From Alphaproteobacteria bacterium (lineage in GTDB: Bacteria > Pseudomonadota > Alphaproteobacteria > DSM-16000 > Inquilinaceae), in assembly GCA_028284045.1 (NCBI GenBank), contig JANQSN010000058.1, forward strand, positions 1-64,000: 64,000 bases of DNA. Reading direction: 5' to 3'. A program made the position numbers and the translations under genes. The notes below the pieces were generated by a model. That model ran no database searches. It had not been told where the DNA came from and worked only from the letters and a program-made list of their open reading frames with translations. How positions within the stretch are numbered: the first letter of the stretch is position 1; every line of letters begins with the position of its first letter. Positions 1-9,134 of the stretch are shown here, piece after piece.

Positions 1-89
1 CGCGCACACCGCTCTCTCACCTCGACCAAGACCAACTACAACACGCCATATCGAAACAAATCGCCCCTTTCGCAGAGGAATCCGAAAGC

Positions 90-147
90 GGGAATCTCCA
101 GGGGTCGTGCCGGGTGGTTGGAGATCCCCGCCTTCGCGGGGATGACG
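90..147. repeat. REP-like palindromic element
   Basis: A compact hairpin lies just downstream of the nifA-like gene: arms ATCCCCGC (124-131) and GCGGGGAT (136-143) around CTTC, preceded by GGTTGGAG and the related stretch AATCTCCAGGGG. A diverged relative of the same core (GTCATC...GGAGATCTCC) is seen at 32997-33028, so it is probably a dispersed REP family. It may also act as the 3' end of the regulator transcript, although no T-tract follows on either strand. Confidence 0.5.
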
Positions 148-174
148 ATTGGAGGGCGCTGTTTCAGCAGCCCA

Positions 175-1902
175 CTACAGCCGCTTGATCTCGATGTTGT
201 GCTTGCGCAGCGCATAGCCGATCTGCCGGGGCGTCAGGCCCAGCACGCGGGCCGCCTTGGCCTGCACCCAGCCGGACCGCTCCATGACGCGCAACAATCG
301 CTCCCGCTGCGGCAGATCCGCCAGGGTGTCGGGGTCGTCGCGGCGGTCGGCCGGCGGCGGTGGGGGCGCATCCGGCGGCGGCACCGGATCGACGCCGAAC
401 GCGGTGCCCGGCAGCAAGCTGGCGCAGTGGCAGATCCCGCTCTGGCACGGCAGGTCGAACCGGTCGATCCTGGGCGTGCGGGCCATGGTCGCGACCCGGT
501 AGATGCAGTTCTCCAGCTCGCGCACATTGCCGGGGTAGTTGCAGGCCTGGATCGCCTGCATGGCCCGGTCGGAGAACGAGAGCCGCCGGTCGTTCTCCCG
601 GTTGAAGGCGGACAGAAAGTGGTCGGCCAGTGCGGGGATGTCGTCTCGCCGGTCGCGCAGCGGCGGAATGAAGATCGGCACCACGTTGATGCGATAGTAG
701 AGGTCGGCGCGGAAATCGCCGCGGGCCACCGCCTCCTCCAGGTTTCGGTTGGTGGCGCAGACGATGCGAACGTCGACGCGGATGGTGGCGGTGCCGCCGA
801 TCCGCTCGAACTCCCGCTCCTGCAGGGCCCGCAGCAGCTTGGCCTGGAAGGCGCGGGAGATGTCGCCGATCTCGTCCAGGAACAGCGTGCCGCCATGGGC
901 GAGTTCGAAGCGGCCCTTGCGCTGCTGCGTCGCCCCGGTGAAGGCACCCTTCTCGTGGCCGAACAGCTCCGACTCCAACAGCGTGTCCGGCAGTGCCGCG
1001 CAGTTGACCTTGACGAAGGGCCGGTCCCCACGGCCGCTCAAGACGTGCAACGCCTGGGCGATCATCTCCTTGCCGGTGCCGCTCTCGCCGCGCAGGACGA
1101 CGGTCGAGCGGGTCGGCGCCACCAGATGCACCTGGGAGAACACCTGCTGCATGGCGCGGCTGGCGCCGATCACATTGTCGAGCCGATAGATCGGCTCGCC
1201 GGGCATCGGCACCTCGCGGGGCGGGGGCGCCGGCCGCTCGGTCGACGGCGGACCCTCGGCCCTGGCGCCTCTGGGGCGATCGTCGTAATCGGTTGCGCCG
1301 ATAGCTATCGACTGTTCGTCCAGGCAAACGGTCTGGGCGATCAGATTGGCAACCATGGTGAGGAAGCGTAGATCGTCCCCGACATTGACCTGAGTCTTCA
1401 GCCGCCACACCCGCGCGATGGCCAGGCAGCCGAAGGGGCGGCCGAAGGTCTTGATGGGCACGGCGATGAACGAGACCGTCTCGTCATCGAGCACGCTGGG
1501 GACGCGGACATAGCGTGCCAGCAACGGATCCTCGGCCACGTTCTCGGTGACGAACGGCGCTTGGCCGGCGACGATGCGGGCGGCGATTTCGGCTGGCAGA
1601 TCCGCTCTGCCGTCGTTCACGGCGGCTGACGACAGCCCGGCGGCTGCCACCACCTTGAGCGCCCCCGGCGTACCGGCCCCCGACGCTCCGGCCCCCGACG
1701 CTCCAGGCAGGGCACGACGCCGATCGGCGATAGCAACGATGCCGCGCCGCATCTCCATATACGACGCCAACAGATTGAGCACCGCGCGCAGGCGCGCCTG
1801 CAGATCCGCGGGCGAGGTTAGGATCTTGCTGATTTCATAGACGCTGACGAGGGACAGGGCGGCTCGGTCATCCACCGCCCCCGTGGTCACGGCGACAGCC
1901 AT
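175..1902 (-). CDS. NifA-type sigma-54-dependent activator with oxygen-sensing cysteines
   Basis: This 575-residue protein has an N-terminal GAF domain (about residues 25-190), a central sigma-54-interacting AAA+ domain (about 245-480) with Walker A GESGTGKE near residue 270 and the GAFTGA sigma-54 contact loop near 325, and a C-terminal Fis-type helix-turn-helix ending [17 protein letters not shown], which is closely NifA-like. From about residue 453 the cysteines are spaced C-x11-C-x19-C-x4-C, the pattern tied to oxygen sensitivity in rhizobial and Azospirillum NifA. The ATG at 1902 has a GAGGG element upstream and gives a full family-length protein. No nif gene is visible; the neighbours are alcohol-oxidation genes, so it may drive those under low oxygen. 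The targets are inferred: no convincing TGT-N10-ACA site or -24/-12 promoter was found by eye. Confidence 0.88.
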   Translation of the reverse strand: MAVAVTTGAVDDRAALSLVSVYEISKILTSPADLQARLRAVLNLLASYMEMRRGIVAIADRRRALPGASGAGASGAGTPGALKVVAAAGLSSAAVNDGRADLPAEIAARIVAGQAPFVTENVAEDPLLARYVRVPSVLDDETVSFIAVPIKTFGRPFGCLAIARVWRLKTQVNVGDDLRFLTMVANLIAQTVCLDEQSIAIGATDYDDRPRGARAEGPPSTERPAPPPREVPMPGEPIYRLDNVIGASRAMQQVFSQVHLVAPTRSTVVLRGESGTGKEMIAQALHVLSGRGDRPFVKVNCAALPDTLLESELFGHEKGAFTGATQQRKGRFELAHGGTLFLDEIGDISRAFQAKLLRALQEREFERIGGTATIRVDVRIVCATNRNLEEAVARGDFRADLYYRINVVPIFIPPLRDRRDDIPALADHFLSAFNRENDRRLSFSDRAMQAIQACNYPGNVRELENCIYRVATMARTPRIDRFDLPCQSGICHCASLLPGTAFGVDPVPPPDAPPPPPADRRDDPDTLADLPQRERLLRVMERSGWVQAKAARVLGLTPRQIGYALRKHNIEIKRL

Positions 1903-2376
1903 GCCAGCCCTCGCGCCAAGCCTGCGATCCGATCACGTCGGGTGGGTGACAGACCGGTCTGCGCGCCGGGTTCGTTTCTGTAGATCAGCAGCATCTCCAG
2001 GGGTCCACTGCGGTTGAATGCCGTGCGGTCCGCCTTGGGCGCTTGCTTCCTCCCAAAAGTCCGTTCGCCTAACTTTCGGCTCTTATCGTTTCGACAGAGA
2101 CTCTATCTCTGGTGTTTAGCGGTTGTCGGCGGCCTTATTGTCGTCGACGCATCACCGCTCGCCGGCAAGGACCAGCTTTCCCATTGCCTGCGCTTTGGCA
2201 AGCCCCCGATGTATCGGTAGCGTCAGCCCGGACACGGGGTAGATCCAATCATCCGTGTTCCTGGCTTTGGTTGCAAGGGGCCTTGAACGGGCGAGACGCT
2301 GGCTCGACCGGCTGTCCGCAGCGCCGGAGACCTCACTCCCTCCGGCGCCGCCCTATCGGATCGGTCAGGCGCCCGA
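1903..2376. other. Non-coding stretch upstream of the nifA-like gene
   Basis: About 470 bases separate the start of the nifA-like gene from the 3' end of the DUF4242 gene. The short open frames here lack convincing ribosome binding sites or family resemblance. The stretch presumably holds the promoter of the regulator; no clear operator, terminator or sigma-54 promoter was recognised. Confidence 0.5.
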
Positions 2377-2652
2377 TCAAGCGGTGGCCGTCGTGGGATC
2401 GATCGTCTTGGAGATCTCGACGATCCGGCTGGCGGGGAAGCCGCTGATCTCGGCGTGCTTGCGGATCACCTCCTCGTCCCGGGCCAGATAGACGCAGAAC
2501 GTCCGGTCGGCTGCGACAAAAGACTCCACCCATTGCACGTCCGGGGCGAGTGCGGCGAGTGCGGCATTGGACTTGTTGGCGGCCTCCCGCAATTCTGCGC
2601 GTTCCAAGGTCCCGACGGCGGGGATCTCCCGCTCGATGACATAACGGCGCAT
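2377..2652 (-). CDS. DUF4242 family small protein
   Basis: A 91-residue cytosolic protein beginning MRRYVIEREIPAVG and containing the DUF4242 signature region with VQWVESFVAADRTFCVYLA and the HAEISGFPASRI segment. Members have a ferredoxin-like alpha/beta fold; the Streptomyces member SCO4226 binds nickel, but the family function is not settled. The ATG at 2652 follows an A/G-rich leader (AAGAAAAGAAAGG) that can serve as a ribosome binding site. It sits alone between the two regulatory blocks. A role in metal handling for the downstream alcohol dehydrogenase would be a guess based only on the SCO4226 precedent. Confidence 0.75.
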   Translation of the reverse strand: MRRYVIEREIPAVGTLERAELREAANKSNAALAALAPDVQWVESFVAADRTFCVYLARDEEVIRKHAEISGFPASRIVEISKTIDPTTATA

Positions 2653-3169
2653 GAAACATCCTTTCTTTTCTTGTCGTTTGAGAGTGACAGAACAGCAACT
2701 TTTTTCTAGAATATGTGAACGTTAGTTGCGCAAGAGGTCAATTCCCCGCTTGGCTTGGCCGGCTGGGTCGTGGGTATTAGGCCGAAAGGATCAAAACGCC
2801 CGGGGAGCCCGGCACGTCGCCCGCTGCCGCCCAGGAAGGCGGCCGTGTTGCGGATGTGCCGGAGATCAGGCCGCGTAGGGCATGTTGGCGCGAACCACCC
2901 GTCAGAGGTGCAGACCCAAGCGTCAGGCGTCAACGTGTCGTCGTCGTCGCTGTCCGGTGTCGGTTGCGTATCCCGACGGCCGGTGCGGGAACTTTCCCGT
3001 CCTTTCGCGCATCGGGTGTCCGGTCGGTTGCCCGGCATCGTCCGGGGTGGTCGGGCGGATCGCCACCAGCGGGCGGAGGGTCCGGCATTGCCGGGCCCCC
3101 GTCGGTGCGGAGCCGTCGGCCCCAAGGGGCCCGCCCGCGACACCCGGCCGGACGAAGAGGTTGCCGGCG
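2653..3169. other. Long leader region between DUF4242 and FIST genes
   Basis: About 515 bases lie between the divergent DUF4242 and FIST genes. The first 70 bases are AT-richer and probably contain the DUF4242 promoter. The rest is very GC-rich; open frames through it have no family resemblance and are likely chance products of composition. No tidy inverted repeat or terminator was found. Confidence 0.45.
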
Positions 3170-4333
3170 ATGGACGGATACGCAACGTCCGACACGGTGC
3201 GCACGGCTTTCTCCACCGACCCGTCGGAAGACGGTGCGGCGGCGGAGATCCATGCGGCCATCGGCGACGCGGACCTCGCCTGCGTCGTCTTCTTCTGTTC
3301 GGCCGACCGCCATCTGCCCGCCGTCGCCGCGGCCATGAACCGGTGCTTTGGCGATACCCTGGTCGTCGGCTGCAGCACGGCCGGCGAGATCACGCCGGAC
3401 GGCTATCGTCGCGGCAGCATCACGGCGGTTGCTCTGCCCAGCCGCTACTTCGCCGCCGTCGCGGCGCCGATCCACACCGTGTCCACCTTCGACCTGGCGC
3501 AGGGCCATCCGCTGGTCTCCGAGGCGCGATCCCGGCTCGACCGGGCGGCCGGTTTCCCGGTCGACGACAACGTCTTTGCCTTCCTGCTGATCGACGGTCT
3601 GTCGCGCCGCGAAGAGTGGGTGGTCAGCGCCCTGTCACTGGTGCTGGACGACATACCGCTGTTCGGCGGATCGGCCGGCGACCAGCTCCGGTTCAGACAG
3701 ACGCATATCTACGTCGACGGCACCTTCCATACCGACGCGGCGGTCCTGTTGCTGGTGGCGACCCGCTGCCCCTTCACCGTGTTCCGCACGGAGCATTTCG
3801 TCAGCACCAATCGCAAGATGGTGGTCACCGGTGCGACGCCGACCGAACGCGTGGTCACCGAGATCAATGGCGAGCCCGCCGGGCGCGAATACGCCCGCAT
3901 GGTCGGCCTCGATGTCGGCCGGCTGGAGCCGATGATCTTCGCCACCTATCCGGTGGTGGTGCGGGTCGGTGGCGTCTACTACGTCCGCTCGATCCAAAAG
4001 GTGAACCCCGACGAGAGCCTCACCTTCTTCTGCGCCATCGACGAAGGCATCGTGCTGACGGTCGCCCGGGGCACCGACATCGTCGACAACCTGCAGGAGG
4101 CGATGGGGAAGGTCCGCACGCAAATCGGTCCGCCCCAGATCATCATCGGCTGCGACTGTATCCTCCGGCGCCTGGAGACGGAGCGGAAGCGCCTCGTGGC
4201 GCCGATGGCGTCGATTTTGGCGGACAACAATCTGGTCGGCTTCAGCACCTACGGAGAGCAGCACAACGCCATGCATGTCAATCAGACCCTGACCGGGGTG
4301 GCCATCGGCTGGCCGAGCGAGCCGGGGCTCTGA
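3170..4333 (+). CDS. FIST N/C domain sensor protein
   Basis: A 387-residue soluble protein with a FIST N domain (about residues 30-215, including VVGCSTAGEITPDGY and FGGSAGDQLRF) and a FIST C domain (about 230-380, ending in the NLVGFSTYGEQ segment). FIST proteins are predicted small-ligand sensors that accompany signal-transduction genes. The start chosen is the ATG at 3170 (MDGYATSDTVRT); longer frames upstream have no FIST resemblance. The hybrid histidine kinase begins 8 bases after the stop, so this is probably the ligand-binding input for that kinase. The ligand is unknown; by context an alcohol, aldehyde or related metabolite is possible. Confidence 0.88.
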   Translation: MDGYATSDTVRTAFSTDPSEDGAAAEIHAAIGDADLACVVFFCSADRHLPAVAAAMNRCFGDTLVVGCSTAGEITPDGYRRGSITAVALPSRYFAAVAAPIHTVSTFDLAQGHPLVSEARSRLDRAAGFPVDDNVFAFLLIDGLSRREEWVVSALSLVLDDIPLFGGSAGDQLRFRQTHIYVDGTFHTDAAVLLLVATRCPFTVFRTEHFVSTNRKMVVTGATPTERVVTEINGEPAGREYARMVGLDVGRLEPMIFATYPVVVRVGGVYYVRSIQKVNPDESLTFFCAIDEGIVLTVARGTDIVDNLQEAMGKVRTQIGPPQIIIGCDCILRRLETERKRLVAPMASILADNNLVGFSTYGEQHNAMHVNQTLTGVAIGWPSEPGL

Positions 4334-4341
4334 GCCCGGCT

Positions 4342-5811
4342 ATGCCCGACACCTTGGCTTCGCCGCCGGAGCTGGCCATGGCCGATCGCCTGGCCTGGCT
4401 GGAGCGTGAGAACGCACGTCTCCACAAGATCACCGACGTCCTCATGGACCGGGTCGAGCGCAGCATGGATGTGCAGGGGTCCGCCTTCTCGCTGTTCCAG
4501 ACCTCGGTGACCCTGGGCCAGGTGGTGCGCGACCGTACCACTCAGTTGAGCAGCGCGCTCAGCGCGCTGGCCGCGACCAACCAGGAACTGACGGCGCTGA
4601 ACGCTCAGCTGCGTCGGGAGAACGCCGACCGCCGGGCCGCCGAGGTTGCGATGCGGCAGGCCAAGAACGAGGCGGAGCGAGCCAACCTCTCGAAGACCAA
4701 GTTCCTCGCTGCCATCAGTCATGATCTGCTGCAGCCGTTGAACGCCGCCCGGCTGTTCGTCGCCGCACTCCTGGAAGGGCGAACCTCGCCGCGCAACGGT
4801 CGGCTGGCGTCGGGCATCAGCAATGCGCTTGAAGGCGTCGACGGCCTGCTCAATACGCTGCTCGACATGTCGAAGCTGGATGCCGGCGTCATCGAGGCGG
4901 AGATCCGGCCTTTTGACGCCAATGGGCTCTTCCTGGATCTGGTGGAGGAGCATACCGGCGTGGCGCGCGCCCGCGGCCTCGATTTGCGCTTTGTCCCTTG
5001 TTCGCTGACGCTCAGCAGCGATCAGCAGCTGATGACCCGGATCCTCCGCAACTTCCTGAGCAACGCCATCCGCTACACGCCGGCCGGTCGGGTGTTGCTC
5101 GGCTGCCGGCGGCTCGGCGACACGGTGCGGATCGGTGTCTGGGATACCGGTCCGGGCATACCGGAAGACAAGCTCGGGCTGATCTTCGAGGAATTCCAAC
5201 AGGTCGGCCAACCGCCGCTTGACCGCGAGAAGGGACTTGGGCTGGGACTGGCCATCGTCGAGAGGATCGCCGGTATTCTCGACCACCCGGTGCATGTCCG
5301 CTCGCATGTCGGACGCGGCACGGTCTTCGCGGTGGACGTCCCGGTGGCGCGCACGACAAGCGGGCGGATTGCCCCGCCCCAAGGCGCCCAGAGGGTCGCC
5401 GGCGTCGGGCTCGGCGATGTCCGCGTGCTGGCGATCGACGACGACCCGCAGATCACCGCGGCGATGGCCACCCTGCTCGGCGCCTGGGGATGCCGGGTGG
5501 AGACGGCGACCGCCGTTGGCGACGCGATCGCCCGCGCCCGCGCCGTCGGCGGCGCGCTGGACCTGATCATCGCCGACTACCATCTGTCGGACGGCCCGAT
5601 CGGGCTGGATACGGTGGAGACCCTGCAGGGACTGTTACCGGCGCGGGTGCCGGCTCTGATGATCACGGCGGATCGCTGCCCGGCGCTGCGCCATGAAGTG
5701 CAGTTGCGCGGTTACGCGATCCTCGGCAAGCCGGTCAAACCGGCGCCGCTGCGCGCCATGATCACCCATCTTCTTTCGAGGAAGGCGCCTCCGGCTCGCG
5801 TGCCAGCCTGA
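4342..5811 (+). CDS. Hybrid sensor histidine kinase of the NahK/ErcS' type
   Basis: This 489-residue protein has no membrane segment. It has an N-terminal coiled coil (about residues 15-120), a HisKA H-box (SHDLLQPLNAARLF), an N-box (RILRNFLSNAIRYTP), G-boxes (DTGPGIPEDK and GLGLGLAIV) and a C-terminal receiver domain (AIDDDPQ, phosphoacceptor Asp in IIADYHLSDG, conserved Lys in GKPVKP). The DLLQPLNAARLF H-box is typical of cytosolic kinases related to ErcS' and NahK, which control alcohol oxidation or biofilm traits in Pseudomonas. It is read just after the FIST gene, and its last 50 bases overlap the 3' end of the convergent response-regulator gene. It probably phosphorylates that LuxR-type regulator. 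The signal is unknown. Confidence 0.88.
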   Translation: MPDTLASPPELAMADRLAWLERENARLHKITDVLMDRVERSMDVQGSAFSLFQTSVTLGQVVRDRTTQLSSALSALAATNQELTALNAQLRRENADRRAAEVAMRQAKNEAERANLSKTKFLAAISHDLLQPLNAARLFVAALLEGRTSPRNGRLASGISNALEGVDGLLNTLLDMSKLDAGVIEAEIRPFDANGLFLDLVEEHTGVARARGLDLRFVPCSLTLSSDQQLMTRILRNFLSNAIRYTPAGRVLLGCRRLGDTVRIGVWDTGPGIPEDKLGLIFEEFQQVGQPPLDREKGLGLGLAIVERIAGILDHPVHVRSHVGRGTVFAVDVPVARTTSGRIAPPQGAQRVAGVGLGDVRVLAIDDDPQITAAMATLLGAWGCRVETATAVGDAIARARAVGGALDLIIADYHLSDGPIGLDTVETLQGLLPARVPALMITADRCPALRHEVQLRGYAILGKPVKPAPLRAMITHLLSRKAPPARVPA

Positions 5812-6472
5812 GGCTGCGGAACTCGATCCCGCTCGACGCCACGATCGCGCTGGCCCGGCTCTGCACATTCAGCTTGCGCAAGATGGCGGAGACATGCGCC
5901 TTCACCGTCGGCTCGGCCAGCGACAGCGCGCGGGCGATCTGCTTGTTCGACTCGCCTTTCGCCAGACGCTCCAGCACCAGAAGCTGTTTGCGCGTCAACG
6001 TCGTCAGCATGCTGCGGGACACCTTGCCGACCGGCTCGGCACCGGCGGACGGCTCGCTGTCGTACTGCCGCACCACTTCCGCCGGCAGATAGATGCCGCC
6101 TTCGAGAACCTGGACCAACGCCTTGACCATGACGCTGCGCGGCGAGGTCTTGGTGATGAAGCCGATCGCGCCGTGGCTGATCGCCTCCATGACGGTCGCC
6201 CGCTCGGTCTTGGCGGAGACGACGACGATCGGCACCGCCGGCACCTCGTGACGCAACAAGCTGAGGCCGGCGACGCCGTCCATGCCGGGCATCATCAGGT
6301 CGAGCAGGATCAGGTCGAGATCGGGGGCGGCGCGCGCCACGCCGAGCGTCTCCTCCAGGCTCGCCGCCTCCAGGCACCGGCAGTCGCGGCTGATCTGACC
6401 CACCACCTCCGCCAGCGCCTCGCGAAACAGCGGGTGATCGTCGGCGATCAAGACCTCGAGGATTTCAAGCAT
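5762..6472 (-). CDS. LuxR/NarL family response regulator
   Basis: A 236-residue two-domain regulator. The receiver domain (residues 1-125) has the acidic pair DD, phosphoacceptor Asp in [13 protein letters not shown] and a conserved Lys in FITKTSP. The C-terminal LuxR-type HTH (about 155-220) includes [21 protein letters not shown]. It is convergent with, and overlaps by 50 bases, the hybrid kinase gene, and is divergent from the aldehyde dehydrogenase gene 338 bases away. It resembles ErbR/AgmR-type regulators of alcohol oxidation in layout. The inferred target is the divergent aldehyde dehydrogenase promoter and perhaps the large operon beyond. Confidence 0.88.
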   Translation of the reverse strand: MLEILEVLIADDHPLFREALAEVVGQISRDCRCLEAASLEETLGVARAAPDLDLILLDLMMPGMDGVAGLSLLRHEVPAVPIVVVSAKTERATVMEAISHGAIGFITKTSPRSVMVKALVQVLEGGIYLPAEVVRQYDSEPSAGAEPVGKVSRSMLTTLTRKQLLVLERLAKGESNKQIARALSLAEPTVKAHVSAILRKLNVQSRASAIVASSGIEFRSLRLAREPEAPSSKEDG

Positions 6473-6810
6473 GGCGAGAGGTCACACCGGCAGCGCGGCA
6501 CCACCACGGCGCCGCCTGCTGCACATCCAGCGTCTTGCCGGTCGCGTGGCGGCGGCCGCAAGACAGGACCGGCCTTCGGCGAACTGGGTCATGCTCTTGT
6601 ATATCACGCCGTCGGAAGCCGCGGCAGCGCTCAATTGGTGGTAACCAGCCGCCCGCCGCCAAGCGATACGCAAGTACCGATTCCAAAGTCTCAATGCGAT
6701 TTTCGTCCCAAACCGCACCCTCGGGGCCGTGGTTATTTTCGAAACCTTTTGTTAGCGTTTCCCGCAAGGATAAGAATTCCCGATTATGGTTCAACTGGAG
6801 GAATCGCGCT
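6473..6810. promoter_or_regulatory. Divergent promoter region, response regulator and aldehyde dehydrogenase
   Basis: This 338-base spacer separates the response regulator and aldehyde dehydrogenase starts. Its right half (about 6650-6800) is AT-richer than its surroundings and ends in the leader CTGGAGGAATCGCG before the ATG. A leader of the same sequence precedes the alcohol dehydrogenase gene near 25465. No NifA-type upstream site or sigma-54 promoter is convincing by eye. Confidence 0.5.
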
Positions 6811-8331
6811 ATGCTCCGCTCAGCTCTGGAAACCATAGGCAGCAAGGTAACGCTTCGGTCCCGCTACGACAATTTCATCGGCGGGGACTGGGTGGCGCCG
6901 AAGAAGGGTCAGTACTTCAGCAATCTGAGCCCGGTGACGGGCAAGCCGCTCTGCGAGATCGCGCGCTCGACCGCCGAGGATATCGACGCCGCGGTCGATG
7001 CGGCGCATGCCGCCGCCGACAGTTGGGGTCGCACCTCGACCACGCAGCGCGCCGCCATCATCAACAAGATCGCCGACCGGATCGAAGAGCATCTCGGGAT
7101 GCTGGCGCTTCTGGAGACGCTCGACAACGGCAAGCCGGTGCGCGAGACCAACGCCGCCGATCTGCCGCTGGCGGTCGACCATTTCCGCTACTTCGCGAGC
7201 TGCATCCGGGCCCAGGAAGGCGGCATCAGCGAGATCGATGAACACACCGTCGCCTATCACATGCACGAGCCGCTGGGCGTCGTCGGGCAGATCATCCCGT
7301 GGAACTTCCCGCTGCTGATGGCGACGTGGAAGCTGGCACCCGCCCTGGCGGCCGGCAACTGCATCGTGCTGAAGCCGGCCGAGCAGACGCCGATGGGCAT
7401 CATGGTGCTGGCCGAGCTGATCGCCGACCTGCTGCCACCGGGCGTTCTGAACATCGTCAACGGGTTCGGCGTCGAGGCCGGCAAGCCACTGGCCTCGCAC
7501 CCGCGCATCGCCAAGGTGGCGTTCACCGGCGAGACGACGACCGGCCGGCTGATCATGCAATACGCCTCTGAGAACCTGATCCCGGTCACCCTGGAGCTGG
7601 GCGGCAAATCGCCGAACATCTTCTTCCCCGACATCTTCGCCAAGGACGACGCCTTCGCCGACAAGGCGATGGAGGGGTTCGCCATGTTCGCCCTCAATCA
7701 GGGCGAGGTCTGCACCTGTCCGTCGCGGGCGCTGGTGCATGAGTCGATCTACGACGAGTTCATGGCGCGCGCCGTGGAACGGGTGAACAAGATCAAGACC
7801 GGCCACCCGCTCGACAGCGAGACCATGATCGGTGCGCAGGCCTCCAACGATCAGCTGGAGAAGATCCTGTCCTACATCGACATCGGCAAGGCCGAGGGCG
7901 CCAATGTCCGGGCCGGCGGCGAGCGGCTGGTGCAGGACGGCGAGCTGGCGGACGGCTACTACGTCAAGCCGACGATCCTGGAAGGCCACAACCGCATGCG
8001 GGTGTTTCAGGAGGAGATCTTCGGACCCGTGGTCGCCGTCACCAAGTTCTCGACCCTGGAGGAGGCGATCGAGATCGCCAACGACACCCTCTACGGTCTC
8101 GGTGCCGGCGTCTGGTCGCGCGACGGCAACACGGCCTACCGCGTCGGCCGCGCGATCAAGGCGGGGCGGGTGTGGACCAACTGCTACCACCTCTACCCGG
8201 CGCATGCGGCATTCGGCGGCTACAAGCAGTCCGGCGTCGGCCGCGAGAATCACAGGATGATGCTGGACCACTATCAGCAGACGAAGAACCTGCTGGTCAG
8301 CTACGATCCCAACCCGATGGGATTCTTCTGA
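6811..8331 (+). CDS. NAD-dependent aldehyde dehydrogenase, ExaC/AcoD-like
   Basis: A 506-residue soluble aldehyde dehydrogenase that oxidises aldehyde to the acid. The motifs are complete: [10 protein letters not shown] for cofactor binding, general-base Glu262 in [11 protein letters not shown], and catalytic Cys301 in [11 protein letters not shown]. Length and C-terminus ([19 protein letters not shown]) match the bacterial acetaldehyde dehydrogenases that are paired with DUF779 proteins. The start is the ATG at 6811, placed 8 bases after GGAGG; upstream in-frame starts have no homology. The DUF779 gene follows. It probably removes the aldehyde formed by the mycofactocin-linked alcohol dehydrogenases encoded on the opposite strand. 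Confidence 0.93.
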   Translation: MLRSALETIGSKVTLRSRYDNFIGGDWVAPKKGQYFSNLSPVTGKPLCEIARSTAEDIDAAVDAAHAAADSWGRTSTTQRAAIINKIADRIEEHLGMLALLETLDNGKPVRETNAADLPLAVDHFRYFASCIRAQEGGISEIDEHTVAYHMHEPLGVVGQIIPWNFPLLMATWKLAPALAAGNCIVLKPAEQTPMGIMVLAELIADLLPPGVLNIVNGFGVEAGKPLASHPRIAKVAFTGETTTGRLIMQYASENLIPVTLELGGKSPNIFFPDIFAKDDAFADKAMEGFAMFALNQGEVCTCPSRALVHESIYDEFMARAVERVNKIKTGHPLDSETMIGAQASNDQLEKILSYIDIGKAEGANVRAGGERLVQDGELADGYYVKPTILEGHNRMRVFQEEIFGPVVAVTKFSTLEEAIEIANDTLYGLGAGVWSRDGNTAYRVGRAIKAGRVWTNCYHLYPAHAAFGGYKQSGVGRENHRMMLDHYQQTKNLLVSYDPNPMGFF

Positions 8332-8355
8332 TCACGGGGCCGGACCGTTCCAGGC

Positions 8356-8386
8356 GCGCTGGGTCGGCTGCCGTCCGGCCCAGCGC
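8356..8386 (+). terminator. Hairpin between aldehyde dehydrogenase and DUF779 genes
   Basis: The arms GCGCTGGGTCGG (8356-8367) and CCGGCCCAGCGC (8375-8386) pair over 12 positions with one G-T wobble around a 7-base loop. No T-run follows, so it could be a stabilising 3' hairpin or a partial terminator that lowers DUF779 expression. Confidence 0.45.
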
Positions 8387-8429
8387 ACCCTCGTGAGGGA
8401 TCGCATTCTGCTGTAGGGGCCGTTGCCGC

Positions 8430-8801
8430 ATGACCGTCGCGCGCGTATCGATCACAGCGGACGCCGAGAGGCTTGTGGAGATGCTGCGCGCGCGCCACGG
8501 GCCGCTGATGTTCCATCAGTCGGGGGGATGCTGCGACGGCTCATCGCCGATGTGCTATCCGCAGTCGGACTTCCGGATCGGCGGCAGCGACGTGCAGCTC
8601 GGCGTCGTCGCCGACTGCCCGGTCTATATCGGCCGCGCACAGTTCGAGTACTGGTCGCACACGCATCTGACCATCGATGTCGTTCCGGGCCGCGGTGCCG
8701 GTTTCTCGCTGGAGGCGCCGGAGGGCTTGCGCTTCCTGACCCGCTCCCGCCTGTTCACCGACCAGGAAACGGCCGCCCTGGCCGCGTTGGCCGCACCCTG
8801 A
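8430..8801 (+). CDS. DUF779 family protein, aldehyde dehydrogenase partner
   Basis: A 123-residue protein with the cysteine-rich DUF779 signature HQSGGCCDGSSPMCY near residues 29-43. DUF779 genes are very often found beside acetaldehyde dehydrogenase genes, as here, but their function is not established. The Cys cluster would suit metal or redox chemistry. The gene starts at the ATG at 8430, 98 bases after the dehydrogenase stop, and converges on mftB with 21 bases between the two stops. Confidence 0.85.
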   Translation: MTVARVSITADAERLVEMLRARHGPLMFHQSGGCCDGSSPMCYPQSDFRIGGSDVQLGVVADCPVYIGRAQFEYWSHTHLTIDVVPGRGAGFSLEAPEGLRFLTRSRLFTDQETAALAALAAP

Positions 8802-8822
8802 CCCGGGGCGCGGCGGTGCCGC

Positions 8823-9122
8823 TCAAGACACGGCAACGGCGCTGACCAGCCCCATCTTCTCAAGCTTCCCCATCGTGCTGAGCAGGGAGGCGCCGGTGGC
8901 GTCGGGCAGGTCGTGGCGGTCGACGAACCGGGCGATCGCCTGATCCAAAGGCTGCGCACCGTCGAGGCCGCCGACGAAGTCCGCGGCCGTGCGCGAGTGG
9001 ATGAAGTACAAGCGGCGATTGTCGTAACGATAGACCAGCGCGCCGAACCGCTCCGGACGGATCGCCACGCCCTCGGCCAGTCGGTAGCGGGCGCCGGTGT
9101 TCATTTCAGCATCCTCGTTCAT
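8823..9122 (-). CDS. mftB: Mycofactocin precursor-binding chaperone MftB
   Basis: A 99-residue PqqD-like RiPP recognition protein that binds the MftA precursor and presents it to the radical SAM enzyme MftC. The body ARYRLAEGVAIRPERFGALV followed by NRRLYFIHS matches MftB. Two starts are equally plausible: the ATG at 9122, which overlaps the stop of the SDR gene as ATGA, and the ATG at 9104. An 18-base tandem duplication copies both the GAGGA element and the ATG. It is the last gene of the long - strand run, separated from mftA by the SDR gene and from mftC by about 10 kb, which is unusual because mftA-mftB-mftC are normally adjacent. Confidence 0.87.
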   Translation of the reverse strand: MNEDAEMNTGARYRLAEGVAIRPERFGALVYRYDNRRLYFIHSRTAADFVGGLDGAQPLDQAIARFVDRHDLPDATGASLLSTMGKLEKMGLVSAVAVS

Positions 9123-9134
9123 CTCAGCATCCTC
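9099..9134 (-). repeat. 18-bp tandem duplication of the mftB ribosome binding site and start
   Basis: On the - strand GAGGATGCTGARATGAAC occurs twice head to tail (9117-9134 and 9099-9116) with one mismatch. Each copy carries a Shine-Dalgarno GAGGA 7 bases before an ATG in the mftB frame, so the gene has two tandem starts that differ by six residues. Confidence 0.85.

Noticed and set aside
118-1371. Long + strand frame antisense to the nifA-like gene
   Set aside because: It is a composition-driven shadow frame: the - strand reading has complete AAA+ and HTH motifs, whereas this one has none. Similar shadows run opposite most genes here.
6473-6810. Sigma-54 promoter or NifA site before the aldehyde dehydrogenase
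   Set aside because: A GG-N10-GC spacing with TTGC, and a TGT-N10-ACA palindrome, were sought in this and the hupE intergenic region. Only near misses with wrong spacing were found.
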